NCBI RefSeq assembly: GCF_020921035.1
Contig: NC_063151.1
Span: forward strand, 30,634,934-30,698,933
Length of the DNA stretch: 64,000 bases
Source: Rhodamnia argentea
Taxonomy: Eukaryota > Streptophyta > Magnoliopsida > Myrtales > Myrtaceae
Reading direction: 5' to 3'
Part shown: piece by piece, positions 12,301 through 24,607 of the stretch
Layout: every line of letters starts with the position of its first letter
Position numbering within the stretch: the first letter of the stretch is position 1
Translations under genes and position numbers: made by a program
The notes under the pieces: model-generated
What the model was told of the DNA's origin: nothing
The model's database searches: none
Seen by the model: the letters and a program-made list of their open reading frames with translations, nothing else

Positions 12301-15300
12301 TTGGGTCTCTTAATTGACTGCATCTGACTTACAAATTTGAGCGTCTGTTTTCCGGGGTTTGTGCATGCCTCCCTGAAAATTTATAATGAAGTTAGATATG
12401 CTCTATTTGAATTGCACCCAGCTTTCAAAAGGCATACACTGCTTCATGTGACATATCTGTGATGGAAACCTCTTGCAGGATATGATTGAAAATGTTTTGG
12501 AGATTAAAGATACTCACGTGAGAGAGGTGATGACACCTCTTGTTGATGTAGTTGCGATTGATGCGAGTGCGACTCTTATTGATTTTCACCGCTTGTGGGT
12601 GACTCATCAATATTCAAGGCAAGTTGAACATGTTTTCTTAACAAACAAATCATGAACAGAAATTTGGTCTTGAAGTAGCTGAAAGCTATGGGTTACTCCT
12701 CAGGGTGCCTGTTTTTGAGCAGCGTGTTGACAACATAGTGGGAATTGCATACGCAATGGATCTGCTAGATTATGTCCAAAAGGTCAGGCAGTTCTTATTT
12801 CGTTTTCTTCTGTTTGGCCTATTGGTGAGTTGACTATTAATTTTTTGCAACATTCTCATAGAATGCAGATTTATAATCTGTTTAATTTTGAAGGGTGAAT
12901 TGTTAGAAAGTTCTACTGTGGGAGAGATGGCTCACAAACCTGCGTATTTTGTGCCTGGTAATATTCTTTTGTTTCAGCTTGCATAATAATCAGTCTTGAC
13001 CGCCATTGATATTCTTTTATCACACTCAACTTTCTTTATGCACGTACGATACATGTTAGAACTATAGACTGTGAAACTTACTGATGCAAGTAAAAATTAC
13101 TTCTGGCCTGTGGTATAACCATCTGAGAGTGCAAGCCCGCTTTGCCTAAAATGCGCAGATATGTAAAACTTTATGAAATTGATAACTTGCTTAGAACATA
13201 TTATTTTGCTGTTCAAGTCAACAAAAGCATCGATTTCCAATATGCCCAAAATTCCTTAGTTTATGTAGATTAAAATTAAATTGTTGTATTACTTTGCGTC
13301 ATCATTTATCGTGTTCTGTGACTGGTTTTGCAGACTCAATGTCAGTTTGGAATCTTCTTAGAGAGTTCCGCATAAGAAAGGTTCACATGGCTGTCGTCCT
13401 CAATGAATATGGCGGAACTGTGGGAGTATGTGTGGTGACTTCATTTTACCGATTGCTTCATGACTCATTTCTCGTCAGCTAGCTAATGGCTACCACGCAC
13501 CCACGATTTTGATGCTTTGCCAGAGATGTTTGGGAATTGCTCAACTTTCAAACTGTTGCGGAGATGCTTTAGTCTTGAATATACTGTCTTGTTTCACTAT
13601 GCATGCATGCACATCTAAATCTACATTCTCACCCATGCTCTCAGAGGTGGTTGTTCAGAGCAGGATGGGGGTTTTGTTAGTAAAAGTTGAAATGAGAATT
13701 CCGGACTGTGCATATTGCTGAGTGAGTGGTGGCATCTAAGTTACTTGGGCTGAGTTTTCAAGGACTTGCTGTAAAGAAAAGGATGTAGTTATTTGTCAGA
13801 TGCCTACTTCACAAAATAAAATTGAAAGGCGTGTGAACAATGGCTTTTTGTGTAGTAATCGAAAGAATATTGCGCTGAGTAATCATGCAGTGGTCATTAC
13901 TGTTCTGAACATTGTAGTGATTAGTGGTGTTCAGATGCTTACCTTTGAATTCTGGTCTTTGTTGTCCTTTTTTTTTGTGTGAAACAGATAGTTACCCTAG
14001 AAGACGTTGTTGAGGAAATTGTTGGCGAAATCTTTGATGAAAATGATTCAAAAGTAAGTTCATCACTATTCTTTTGTGTAGATGTTTGTATTGGGTCATG
14101 TAAAAGGTCTTTTATTAGTTTGGGGATATTTCATGCTTGAGCTAATCACATTATATAATGTTTTCTCTGGTTCACATGATGCCTTTGTTTCTTGTTTCTC
14201 ACATTTGTTTGATACTTTGTTCTGATTGAATTGGCTTTCATCACTCCGTGCTCAAATTGTTTGCCCTTGAATGTCTCCCTTTGTAATCATCAATTTTTGC
14301 TTTCACTACTACTTGTGTTATGATTATGCGGATTGTGGAATGTGTTATCTTATGCCTGCATACTGCGATCATAATTAATCTTATCTGGCCAGAGGACCCC
14401 ATTCATATGACATTGCACTATTGGGCCAAAAAAGCGTCACATGGCAATGTTATATAGGCTTGCATAGAGTTGAATGTTCGTCTAAGGAAATTATACATCT
14501 CCAATTTGCCACATAGCAATGAGGAGGGTACAATATGTTTTATAGTCATTTATAAAGCATGCTAATAATAATGCCCACAGTGTGCACCATAGCTCGTTTG
14601 GAGTTCATCTAGATAAATGTGCTATTTCATGGCACTAGATAGAGGACAATTTTCATGGACAACTTTGTGTTAGAGGGAGTTCTGAATCAAGTCAGTCATT
14701 TTGAAGCCACCTTGAGTGACATCTAAGCGTTTGAAGAAATGCATAGGCCAAGCTGATTGTCAACTGACTTTTTGTATTATTCTGTATGTGAACTGAGTTT
14801 ATCATTATCTCCCGATTCTCATCCATGTTCTTGTTTGCTCTTGTTTGAAACAGGAAGAGATCCAGAAGAAAACTGGCTACATTGTGATGCGAGCAGAGGG
14901 AGTGTATGACGTGGATGCCAACACATCAATTGATCAACTCTCTGAAGACCTCAATATCAAAATGCCTGAGGTATAAAATTGTTCGACTTCTAGGATTCCA
15001 GTAACATTTCCAGTGGGATTGGCATGCGACGTCTTCATCTTGTCTCCCTTGTTTAGACAATTGGACTTCATCCATCTATTTCATAGCAGGGGTGGTCTGT
15101 TAGCAATGGTTCCGTGGTGACTACTAGTAGTCTAGTGATTTCACTTGAATTTGTGGTTCAATCCTTTTCTAGCTGGAAACAATTTAGGGAAACGCAATAA
15201 ATTTGTCATGATCTTGGTTAATATCTGTACGAGATAATCACGAGAACCCGCTATTTATGGTCTGTGTAAGTTTGTACTTATTCTTTTCCTAGCTCTACAT

Positions 15301-16620
15301 ATGCCTTTTAGATAGTCGCTGGGATTTATCTATAAGTCAGGACCTGCTCTCATAGTGGGTGAACCTTTCATTAAATATGCTTCTCTATCATTTTTCTTTT
15401 TTTTTGGGTGTGGGGGGGGTTGGTTGTTTCCAATAGATTTATGTACATGATTAGAGTGGAGATCCACAAATTTTTTCTATTTCTCCCCTTTATCTTGATT
15501 AGAGCTCTCTTCTTGTCTTGCTTCTTTTCAATGTGCCTGGTCATTTGTAAATTCATTGTTATTGCTGCAGCACTGTTTTCTTAGGATGGGAGACATCCCT
15601 GTTTGGCTTATGCATCTTATCTTGACAGGGTCATCAATACGAGACTGTGTCTGGCTTTATATGCGAAGCATTTGGATATATACCTCGGACAGGTGAGACG
15701 ATCAAAGTGATTCTTGAGAAGGAAAACCTAGAAGAGGAGGATGAGTATGTGGAAACTGAATCTGACCGAAAGGATCAAAAGGAGAAGGACAAGCATCAAA
15801 TTTTCAAACTCGAGGTACTGATCTGATCTGAAAGCACCTATTCTTCTGAATAAATGGTTTCAAAACACCCAATTCCTGGCTTATGCTTCAACTGGGATTA
15901 GGAATTAAAATGTACGTAGCTTTTAGTGGCTGACCTTGAATGGAATTCTAGGCAAATGCTTCCCTTGCGATTTGTGAGAAATAGGTAAGAAGCTCTTGTT
16001 AACGAGGGTCTCCGGAACACTTGTTGACCATACTCATTAAAGAAATGCTATTTTCAACTTACTGTTTCCAAATGACACGAGATACGCTTTATTGAAAACG
16101 ACGTACTCACCTCCATTGTTTGTTTAATGGAACACTTATTAACAAAAGCCTAGGTAAAATGGCACACTAGAGAACAGGCCAAACTTCAAGAAAAGTATAT
16201 TTACGTAGGGCTTTACATTGACATGGATCTCACACATTTCTGACCGCGTTAGTGTGGAATAGACGTACTGACACAGGCATTCCCACCAATCTACTTTCAA
16301 GTAGTCTAAGGGACATGTTCATATTCAGTGACTTTTGCAAATGATTTTTCTGCGTCTCCTATTTGCTGCAGATATTAGAAGGAAATGCCAGAAAGGTTAG
16401 CGCTGTCAGATTCGAAAGGATCAACAGCGACGATGCAGCAGCCCTAGAGACCAAAGAAGTGACTCGCTTGGTTCCTAAAATCATGAAGAGAAAGTGGAGC
16501 AGTGATCAAGAATCGGACTTGGACAAAATTGACGACGACGCATCGCCGCCGGAGCCTGGTCTCTCCGATGCTCTTTTGAGGGTACACAATGAAAGCGAAG
16601 ACACTGTCGGCGAACAATAA
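9312..16620 (+). CDS. Chloroplast DUF21/CBS-domain protein (At3g13070-like), 14 exons
   Basis: Predicted plastid membrane protein of the CNNM/CorC family, 671 aa; Arabidopsis relatives are annotated as DUF21 domain-containing, chloroplastic. Ion transport, perhaps Mg2+/Co2+, is inferred from the family only. Exons: 9312-9878, 10414-10511, 10602-10695, 11042-11119, 11263-11366, 11881-11962, 12479-12618, 12704-12782, 12894-12957, 13334-13425, 13988-14053, 14854-14970, 15629-15814, 16372-16620; together 2016 nt. The N-terminus is Arg/Ser-rich like a transit peptide. A membrane segment (VLVAIICGVLFLGG) precedes the DUF21 helices, which include FFSMAETSITTLWP. Then come a CBS pair (VREVMTPLVDV; VHMAVVLNEYGGTVG), EDVVEEIVGEIFDE and a CorC_HlyC C-terminal domain. 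Intron 7 has a GC donor. The start at 9312 (MALESS) is chosen by similarity; 9273 would add 13 residues. An aataaa lies at 16834. Confidence 0.93.
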
Positions 16621-18170
16621 TACCTTGTATTGCTTTCCCCATTTGTTCTTGTTTATGCAGTCCTTGAAATAGGGGCAGAGAAGAATGGACCAGGAGAAGG
16701 GAATGTACGATCGATTGTTATGTGTAAAGTTCTTTTTACAGACAAGGAAGAGTACCGATGTCTGAATTTTGTGCGGATCATCTTACGATTGTAATTTTTG
16801 GGAGTTCTATGGGAAAGCATAAGAATGTTGGCTAATAAAGCCATGAGAGGACATGGAAGAGTATCAACATCTGAATTTTCTGGTGCGTTGGTATACTCTG
16901 TACGCAGGCTCCACAATGTATTTTAGATTGATTTTGCTAAAACAATGTTGCAGCATCCAACATACAATGTATCTCATAGTTTAGTCCAATCCTAAAATTG
17001 CTCATGAAAGTGGTAAAATCTGTCACGAAAGTGTAATTGAGTATTAAAATCTTCAAAAAGTATAATCAAATCATAAAACTTGTGAAATTGGTGAAATTAA
17101 GGTCTTTCGTTAATTACGTCCAACTTGACTATGGAAAAATGTTCATGCGATTTTTTTTTTCTATGTTGATGTGCTAAAACATGAGGGACAAGGTCAAAAC
17201 AATGTCATTTTGGCCCAAATATAATTTTTTAAATCTAAATATTATTAAAATTAGAATTAAAAATTAAACAAAAAAAAGCAAGGAGCACAAAATCGTCGAG
17301 GCCCGACACCCTTCCCCGTGGCAAACCCTCGTCTACGATCGATCAGGGGCACTAGTCATCGGTTGAGGCCTGGCCAACTCTTGCCCCACCGTCTTTGGCT
17401 TTCCCGACCATGATGGGATGGCGGTAGCTAGGGCTTCTCATTTGTCTTATTTTTATAGTTTAATAATATAAATAATATTTAGATTAAGATTCAAATTTGG
17501 ATCAAAACAAAGTCATTTTGGTCTTGTCCTTCATATTTTAGCCATGTCAGTACCTCTTAGAGAGAGAAAATAATAATAAAAAGCCACGTCAACATTTTTG
17601 TTAGCCAAGTTGGACAAAATAAACAGGACTTGATAGTATCAATTCGACAAATTTTAAGATTCGATTGCACTTTTTGAAAATTTTAGGACTCAATTGTATT
17701 TTTAATGATCTCCAATGTATTTATCCTTGATATTTAAACAGATGTTTTTCCCCGCATGAATGCATTGAATAAGGCAATATAATATTTGAAATTGAAACTT
17801 AAATTCATCGGCCAACTTACAATACTTGAGCAACTACAATTTATTAGATAGCATTTTCGAAGAGAGCGATGAAAAGTTTAATTTTTGTATATATATCATG
17901 ATATGCCGGCCTATTGTGTCAATTTATTATGATTTAATAATAATCTTAGGTTTCGGGCCGTTTCTAAAGTTGTTTTCCTAAAAATAGTTTGTTTTGTTTT
18001 ACTCTTTTCAATGATTCTTCTTGGATAATTTCCAAAATAAGTCTTTTTTCTGAATTTTTGTATCAAATCCATTTAGAAGCTTTCCTGTAAGGTTTTCATA
18101 ATAAGAATATTCCTACGCGTGCAGGACCCGACTCCGATAGTTTATCGGGTCAACACGAGTCGGATCCTAC
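16621..18170. other. Intergenic region: 3' flank, MITE-like element, SPO11-1 promoter
   Basis: This holds the 3' flank of the DUF21/CBS gene (aataaa at 16834), a foldback element described separately at about 16975-17705, and AT-rich sequence up to the SPO11-1 promoter. No gene was seen. Confidence 0.6.
16975..17705. mobile_element. MITE-like element with long degenerate inverted ends and a GC-rich core
   Basis: The left arm (caatcctaaaattg ... cttcaaaaagtataatcaaa) and the right arm (gattgcactttttgaaaatt, ttttaggactcaattgtatt) are imperfect inverted repeats of roughly 100 bases. Between the AT-rich arms is a GC-rich core near 17280-17440 (gaggcccgaca, ggttgaggcctggcc). It has no coding capacity. 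A second element of the same design lies at about 59038-59593. Boundaries are approximate and no clean target duplication was found. Confidence 0.65.
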
Positions 18171-18177
18171 TATAAAA
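18171..18177 (+). promoter_or_regulatory. Probable TATA box of SPO11-1
   Basis: The sequence tataaaa lies 38-44 bases upstream of the SPO11-1 ATG, which would leave a very short 5' leader. It is immediately preceded by inverted repeats (18126-18163). Confidence 0.55.
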
Positions 18178-18214
18178 TGCCGAGTCTCCCGTTGAAGCTG
18201 TTCATTTTACAAAA

Positions 18215-21200
18215 ATGGAGGGAAACAGAAGCCTCTCGAGCTCACGAACCGCTCACCTGCTAAGCAAAATCAGAGGTTCATTCTTGACTGCGCATGACTA
18301 ATTTAGCTCGAGCTTCTTCGTCTCTTCTCGCTGTTTGATTTTCGGTTGATCGCAGTTGCTTTATCTGCAGAAGTTACGAAATCAATACTCAACGATCTCA
18401 GCAACGGCCGATCTCCATCGATCGCGATTGATACATTCTGGAATTACTGCAGGAACCCCAACGGAAGCTGGTTAGCTCACATTTGAAGATATCTAATTCC
18501 CTTTTTTTTTTTTTAAATTTGGCTACTGGAAAGTTCTTCGTTTGGTTCGAACGAATCGTTTGTTGTACTTGAAGAGTGATTCTGTTGTTGATCGTCAATT
18601 CAGAATCTGGGACAACGCGCTGTTTGAATGACTGCGATTTATTCATAGGTTGTAGTAAATGGTGCGGTTCATAGTGCTGGTTAGAAACATAAAGTTCTTG
18701 CACTTGCTCGTTTTGCTGATCTTGCTAGGTAGCAGTTGAAAAAATGGGAAAATTCAAGACCTGGTATGAGAATAGGACCAATTAATTTTGGCTCAAGATG
18801 ATGTTATGTCTGAAAAGTTCGGGGAAAAGGGATTGCATGCATACTGATCCTCGCATCTTTCAGCCTTTGCTAAAGCATTACGCCCGAAAGATGTTACTCT
18901 TGTTTGATGTTGCTGCGTGCAGTAGTTGCGAGCCTGATTTTCCAAAGGGAAAGGAAATTGTGACTTTGCTTAGGGAATCGCACGTGCATAGGCTCGGTAT
19001 GTGGTCATCTACATGACAACTATTAGTCTCCAGACATTGGATATTGGAATATTGGTGTAAAATATATAATCCCCAACTTTGTGTTTACCTGTTGGCGCTT
19101 TCAGATGTCTTGCTGAGAGTGCTGCTGATTGTTCAGCAACTTCTGCAAGAAAACAGACACGGATCAAAGAGAGATATATATTACATGCATCCTTCTGTAT
19201 TCAGAGGTGAAATCAGATTACATATCACTTCTTATATATATAATTACTTGATGAAATTTTAAGTGGAGCAAGCTACTTCAATTGATGCAATGATGAAGTG
19301 ATCACACCCATGCATTTTCAAATTTTACTTTACATGAAAAATAAGCTGACATCATTCATGCTTTATTCAGGAGGCATATGCATTACGTAAAGTTTCTAGC
19401 TTCATCATTGGATTTGTAAAGCAAAAAAATAAAAATAGAGAAAAAAGGAGGGTATCGACATCAGTCTTGTATGATCATTCAAATAAAGAAAAAGATGAAC
19501 GTCAGTCTTATCTGGCATTAGATGTCCCATGAATCTACTATTTACCAGTGTTATAACTGATGATTTCTGTAATGATTCACTTCTCTCTTGTAGTGTGCTT
19601 TAAATCTTGCAGTAATTTCCTGTATATTGTAATCCAGATCAGTCAGTTGTAGACCGGGCGATAAACGACCTGTGTATCCTTCTTGGCTGCAGTCGCCACA
19701 ACTTAAATGTGGTAAACATTTTTCTGATTTTTTTTTTTTTTTTTTTTGGGTTCTTGATGGGGAAGTAATGTGGAAAGAAGACTGCATGATGAAAATTAGC
19801 CCTGGTCAAGTTTTTGGTGGAACAGTTGATTATGACCACTTCTCTGGAGAACATTCAATTCTTTAAAAAAAAAAAAAATTTCTTTCTTAAGGCAAATAAA
19901 GAAAAAGGCCCTCCTCAAGAATCCTACTATGGATATTGGCTTCTTCTTCCCTAATTACAAGCGAAATTTTGTCGAGTTGTTTACATTTCGGTTGGTCTAG
20001 GGTGGCAAATTGTGTCTTTGCATATTTCCCACAAGTTGCTAGTAGTCTCTGTTCTTGGAATATTTATATTTTTTTTCTCAGTTTGCACAGGATTGCTGCT
20101 ATTCAGATGAAGTTTGGTATCTGCAGTAGTAGTTTACAATTGCATCTCTTGCAGTTGGTTCAGACATTTTCACTTTCTTAATTTAAATGTAGCGGAATTT
20201 TTTTTTTTTTTTTTGCTTGCAAAGTTGGTTGAAGTGAACCCTGGACTCATTTCATGGTTAATGTACTGCTTTCATATTACCGACCTCATAATTACATTAA
20301 CGGCATATTAACTTCTTGTTGTCTTCTTTTGGCAGGTTTCTGTAGGAAAAGGGTATGTTAACTTTTCTGGGACTTCTTGGGAGATGAATAGAGAAGCATG
20401 CGTAATTTTCGCTCTACTTTTGTAGACTAATTTAAAGCATGTCAAAATAGTTCACTCTTATCTATTGTTTCATCCATCCGATTTTGCCACGAAATGTAGT
20501 TGAATGCTCCTAATCCTATCCCACTATCATATTCTTACTTTCCATTGATGTTATGTTATCTTTACTACCACCAAGCTGTCCAAAAGTAGTTTTCAATGTC
20601 TATTGATACCTGACAAGATTTCTTACAGCTATGAGCTAGGCTTTTAGTAACCTCACTGCTTAAGGGGCATTTGAGCTGGTTCAACATTTCTGATCAAAGT
20701 TTTGGATTATTCCACTTTTGCTCAGGTTGGTGATGGGCTGGCTAAGATTCACTGAAGCTGGGGCGAAGTTTGATTGCATGAACAACCTTAATTCGGTGAG
20801 TTGAAGAACTGTACGTTTTCAGGTGGATAAACATTTATCATTTTACAAACAAAGGAAAAGTCATATATTCAAGCATTGGCTTCTCATTTTGTGGCAGGCC
20901 CAACCTGTTCCGGTGCATGTTGAAGACGTTGAAGGTATATAACTGATTACAAATATGTTACCGAAAAAAAGTGATTCCTGATGTTGTTGATTGCTAATTT
21001 GGCAAAGAGCATTTTCTGGAACTCTTTTTTGAATCTCTATTCAACGCATGCTTCCTAAGAGTGCAGAAAGTAAAAAAAACGGGGTTTTGAGTCATTCTGT
21101 CCTCACCCTGCTTCCAAAATCTTAATTTCATGATATGGCTCAATGGCTCTCATAAATACTGCAACATTTCACCTTGTTTATGCGGAGATAAGTAAGATGC

Positions 21201-22377
21201 TCCATTGTTCTTTTTCGCAGATATTTTGAGTGTTGCTGAGTACATTCTAGTTGTGGAGAAGGAATCGGGTCAGCAAGTTTAAAAAATTTTAGTAGTTAAT
21301 ATTTCTTACTCACCAGGTACTAACAGTTGAATGTTCGATGTGCAGTGTTCCAGCGACTAGCAAATGACCAGTTCTGCAGGGCAAACCGTTGCATTGTTAT
21401 TACTGTCAGTGGACAGATATCTTTTGATTTCTAAATAATTTAGGTATACCTTCCACTTTTTCTTCCCTGATTATCTGCCAATATCCTGTTTCAACAGGGA
21501 AGAGGTTACCCAGATATCCCCACCAGAAGGTAAAGATACTTGTACTCAGTGACCTGGGAGCAATGTTTTGCATCATCGATCTGTTACCTGACCCTGGTTT
21601 TATCCCGGGCCACATGTGTCGTTTCCCTTCCAGGTTCTTGAGGCTTCTCATTGAGACATTGCATCTCCCTGCCTATTGTCTGGTAGATTGTGATCCATAT
21701 GGCTTCGACATTCTTTCCACTTACCGATTTGGTTCTATGGTTCGAAAATTTCATCTTTAGAATCTCTGATATCATTTCTTGAGTCAGTTTATTCCATCAT
21801 CAATTACTTGCACCTTGTGAATAATCAGTTAAATTGCAGAAAGTATCCTATGAGCAACTTATTTTCCTTTTTCCCTCATTTCCTTGTTCAAGCAAATGGC
21901 CTATGATGCAAAATTTATGCGCAATCCTGAAATGAACTGGCTAGGAGCTTTTCCTTCAGATTTCGAGAAGTACAGTCTTCCAACGGAGTGTCTCCTTCCG
22001 TTGACAGCAGAAGGTAAGGGTTTCCCATTTGATGCTACTGTCCCAGTACATCATACTTTTCAACTAGACCTTATGCTTGCCAGAGAATAATTGCTTATGC
22101 TCCTACACACTTGCCAGATAAAAGAAAGACCGAGGCAATACTACTTAGATGCTACCTACAACGCGAAGCACCGGATTGGAGGTAGAATTTTCATTTTCTA
22201 TTAAGAAAGATAGTTGCCATTACTAAATTAGTGGTGCCCATTGCCTAAGGAAGGTTTGAGCTAGAGTTGATGCTGCACAGAGGAGTGAAATTTGAGATTG
22301 AAGCCTTCTCAGTGCATTCACTTTCCTATTTGTCAAGGGACTACATACCATCTAAAATACATGGACTGCACAACTGA
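18215..22377 (+). CDS. SPO11-1: Meiotic recombination protein SPO11-1, 15 exons
   Basis: Topoisomerase VI A-type transesterase that makes the DNA double-strand breaks starting meiotic recombination in the nucleus. Exons: 18215-18275, 18356-18470, 18923-18996, 19105-19206, 19638-19711, 20336-20352, 20726-20795, 20898-20934, 21221-21268, 21346-21404, 21498-21529, 21634-21739, 21893-22013, 22118-22181, 22254-22377; 1104 nt, 367 aa, close to the Arabidopsis protein (about 362). The catalytic Tyr is Y110, the second Tyr of RDIYYMHPS. The Toprim metal site is E196 (YILVVEK) with D248/D250 (VDCDPYG). The winged-helix part includes LRVLLIVQQLLQENRH. The C-terminus is FEIEAFSVHSLSYLS. One exon is only 17 nt. 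All introns are GT-AG and no frame break was seen. It is tail to tail with the next gene. Paralogues SPO11-2 and TOP6A are less similar in the motifs read. Confidence 0.95.
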
Positions 22378-22948
22378 AGACCAAATCTTGTTGAGCAGTT
22401 TATTGGCTGCATCGACAAACTTTAGGAATTTTGGCTGATTGAATACGATAAGTAGAGATGGAAAGGTATTGTTTGTACAGTGCGGTGTCAATACCCATTG
22501 TGTTTATAGCTTCAGCGAAACAGACATTTATTATGTCCAATGACTATGTTTTTTACAGTATCATTCATACTCAATTGCTCTCTCTGCCAAACCGCAATTA
22601 TTTTTGGCGAGAATTTTTTCCTCCGAGCCCAACTTTGCACATTAGATGCAGATATAGATGAAACTGAGATAACCCCTGAAAAATTGAGAGTTCGTGAAAC
22701 TGGGACAACTTGAAAGCTATTAATTCATGCAAAAATTCTGTACAGTGAGCATTCTATTTTAGATGAATAGTTTCAGAGTTGCTGGTGAACGGGAAGCTCC
22801 TAGCTCGAGGACTGAAGCATAACTGAACAAGAAAGAAAAAATGTAGTTGCAAGGAAAATATGAGGATTATCAGAGAAATAGTAGGTATAAAGAGGATGTG
22901 GTCTCTGATAATACAGCAGCGCCGGATAAAACAATTGCACTGGTCGTT
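22378..22948. other. Convergent 3' intergenic region
   Basis: This spacer of about 570 bases lies between the stop codons of SPO11-1 (+) and the U11/U12-25K gene (-). It holds their 3' untranslated ends; no other gene or repeat is evident. Confidence 0.6.
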
Positions 22949-24607
22949 CTAGGCACGCTTGCTCAGGCCATGGAAGAAGCGGTGCTTCTTTCTCTTCGAA
23001 TGTCTTCCAGCGTTCTTTGCCATGACGTAGGGGATAAAATGCACCTGCATACACGTACATCAAGCTTAGATCTCCACAACCACATACAGGATATAGACAT
23101 TTGAATGCTATTGCAGGCAACACATTTCACAGCATGGACCCCCAAAAAATATCCTCATTTTATCCGTGTCAAATGTAAGTGTATCGACAATCTGCCACAA
23201 CCAATTTATGCGCAGAAGTTATGTGAGCCTTGAGGATACCGTGCCCCAGTTGGCATACCAATGCCGTGTGTCATAAACATGTTCGTGTTATTCGTACATC
23301 AATGCAAAGTGTGCTAAAGTTAAAAGCATTTGGATTTTCCAGACATCACTCCTATCCACAGTGTGATCACCTTTATCGCGTTTCCAAAGGGAGTGGCTTA
23401 ACACTCGAGTCTCGGAGCATGATGCTCCGGGCTAGATGGGTCCTATTATATAGTAAGCATTAAAATCTCTAGTACAGTTTTGCAGCTTAAACTTTAAGGC
23501 GTTTCACTTAAAGCCACTGATCAGCACATGAAATGTTCCTAAATCAGATTCGGCTGAATAGAACCAAAGCTATCATGCGTAATTCACCCGCTCATTCTAC
23601 ACAACTCAAGGAAAAAAAAACACACACACAAGCACTGGACCATTACATAAACCTATAGACAAAAAAGTAGTAGAGAATGAGACGGGGTATCAGAACCTGA
23701 GAATTGTTTCGGATGCCAAAATCCTGAAGCTTGGAATCATCATCAAGCAGTTTCTGATTATTGTATGACAGGCAAAAGTTCGCCCACACATGCTTCCTGA
23801 AAATCCGGCAAAATTATTCTCTCAAGCATAGCAACCGTTTGAGTTTACATTTCAGAAGCAGTTCAAGAAATCGAACAAAAGCGGGGAAATTTGGCACATA
23901 TTACATTTATCTAGGGAGGATTAGTTCAAAAAATTGAACCTCGACATTGAAGGTGTTGTAGTATTTATTCAAGTTACTATACTTTTGCAGATCAACAGAA
24001 AGGGGAAGAACTCGTGTCACTTTCATCTTCACCTGGCATCACCATTTGCGAGGATTGGAATGGCCACTAAGCACTTAATTCTTAGCTCAAAAGCAGATTC
24101 CGCACTTGCCAATACACAATCTACCCAGACGAGTTTCCAGTAATAAACGATTAACTCACCACGAAATTTGACGATGACCCATCTGGGATTGCTCCGCATC
24201 GCTCACTTTTCTCTTCACAGCCAGCTTCAATTCCTTCACCGTGGCGGAATTCATAACCGCAACATCTACACAGCTCAACGACCAACGCAAAGAGAAAAAA
24301 GCTAAGCGCCGGACATGCACTCCAGGTGTTCGACAACACGCCAACATAGCATAAGCACGGGAAACAGGAGGGAGATCACAATACCGAAGCTGGTGCCGTC
24401 TAATTTGAGGACGGAGACTCGCATGGCACTGCCCAATTCGAGGCTGATGAGGGTGTCAACGTCGGATAAAGTGGGGCTCTTGGGGACGTCGGCGAGTAAG
24501 GGGTCTTGGAGAAGAGCAGAGAGGGTCGAGTGCAATTTCGCCCTCTTGATGTTGCTGCTGTTGTAGTCCCCTAATCCCTCTTCTCCCTTGGAGCTGCTGG
24601 ACTCCAT
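22949..24607 (-). CDS. SNRNP25: U11/U12 small nuclear ribonucleoprotein 25 kDa protein, 4 exons
   Basis: Component of the U11/U12 di-snRNP of the minor (U12-type) spliceosome, nuclear. Exons in transcript order: 24607-24385, 24265-24160, 23796-23697, 23044-22949; 525 nt, 174 aa, near the plant family length (about 165). It opens with MESSSS and contains the conserved block SPTLSDVDTLISLELGSA, then a ubiquitin-like fold (VSVLKLDGTSF, MNSATVKELKLAVKRKV, GHRQISWKHVW, DDDSKLQDFGI) and a basic tail rich in Arg, Lys and His (HSKRKKHRFFHG). The start ATG is 24605-24607. All splice sites are GT-AG. Intron 3 (23045-23696) is the longest. No defects were seen. Confidence 0.92.

Noticed and set aside
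9312-24607. Search for U12-type introns (atatcctt or gtatcctt donors), prompted by the nearby U11/U12-25K gene
   Set aside because: All donors read in the DUF21/CBS, SPO11-1 and 25K genes are of U2 type (gt, with one gc). No U12 donor or branch-site pattern was seen.
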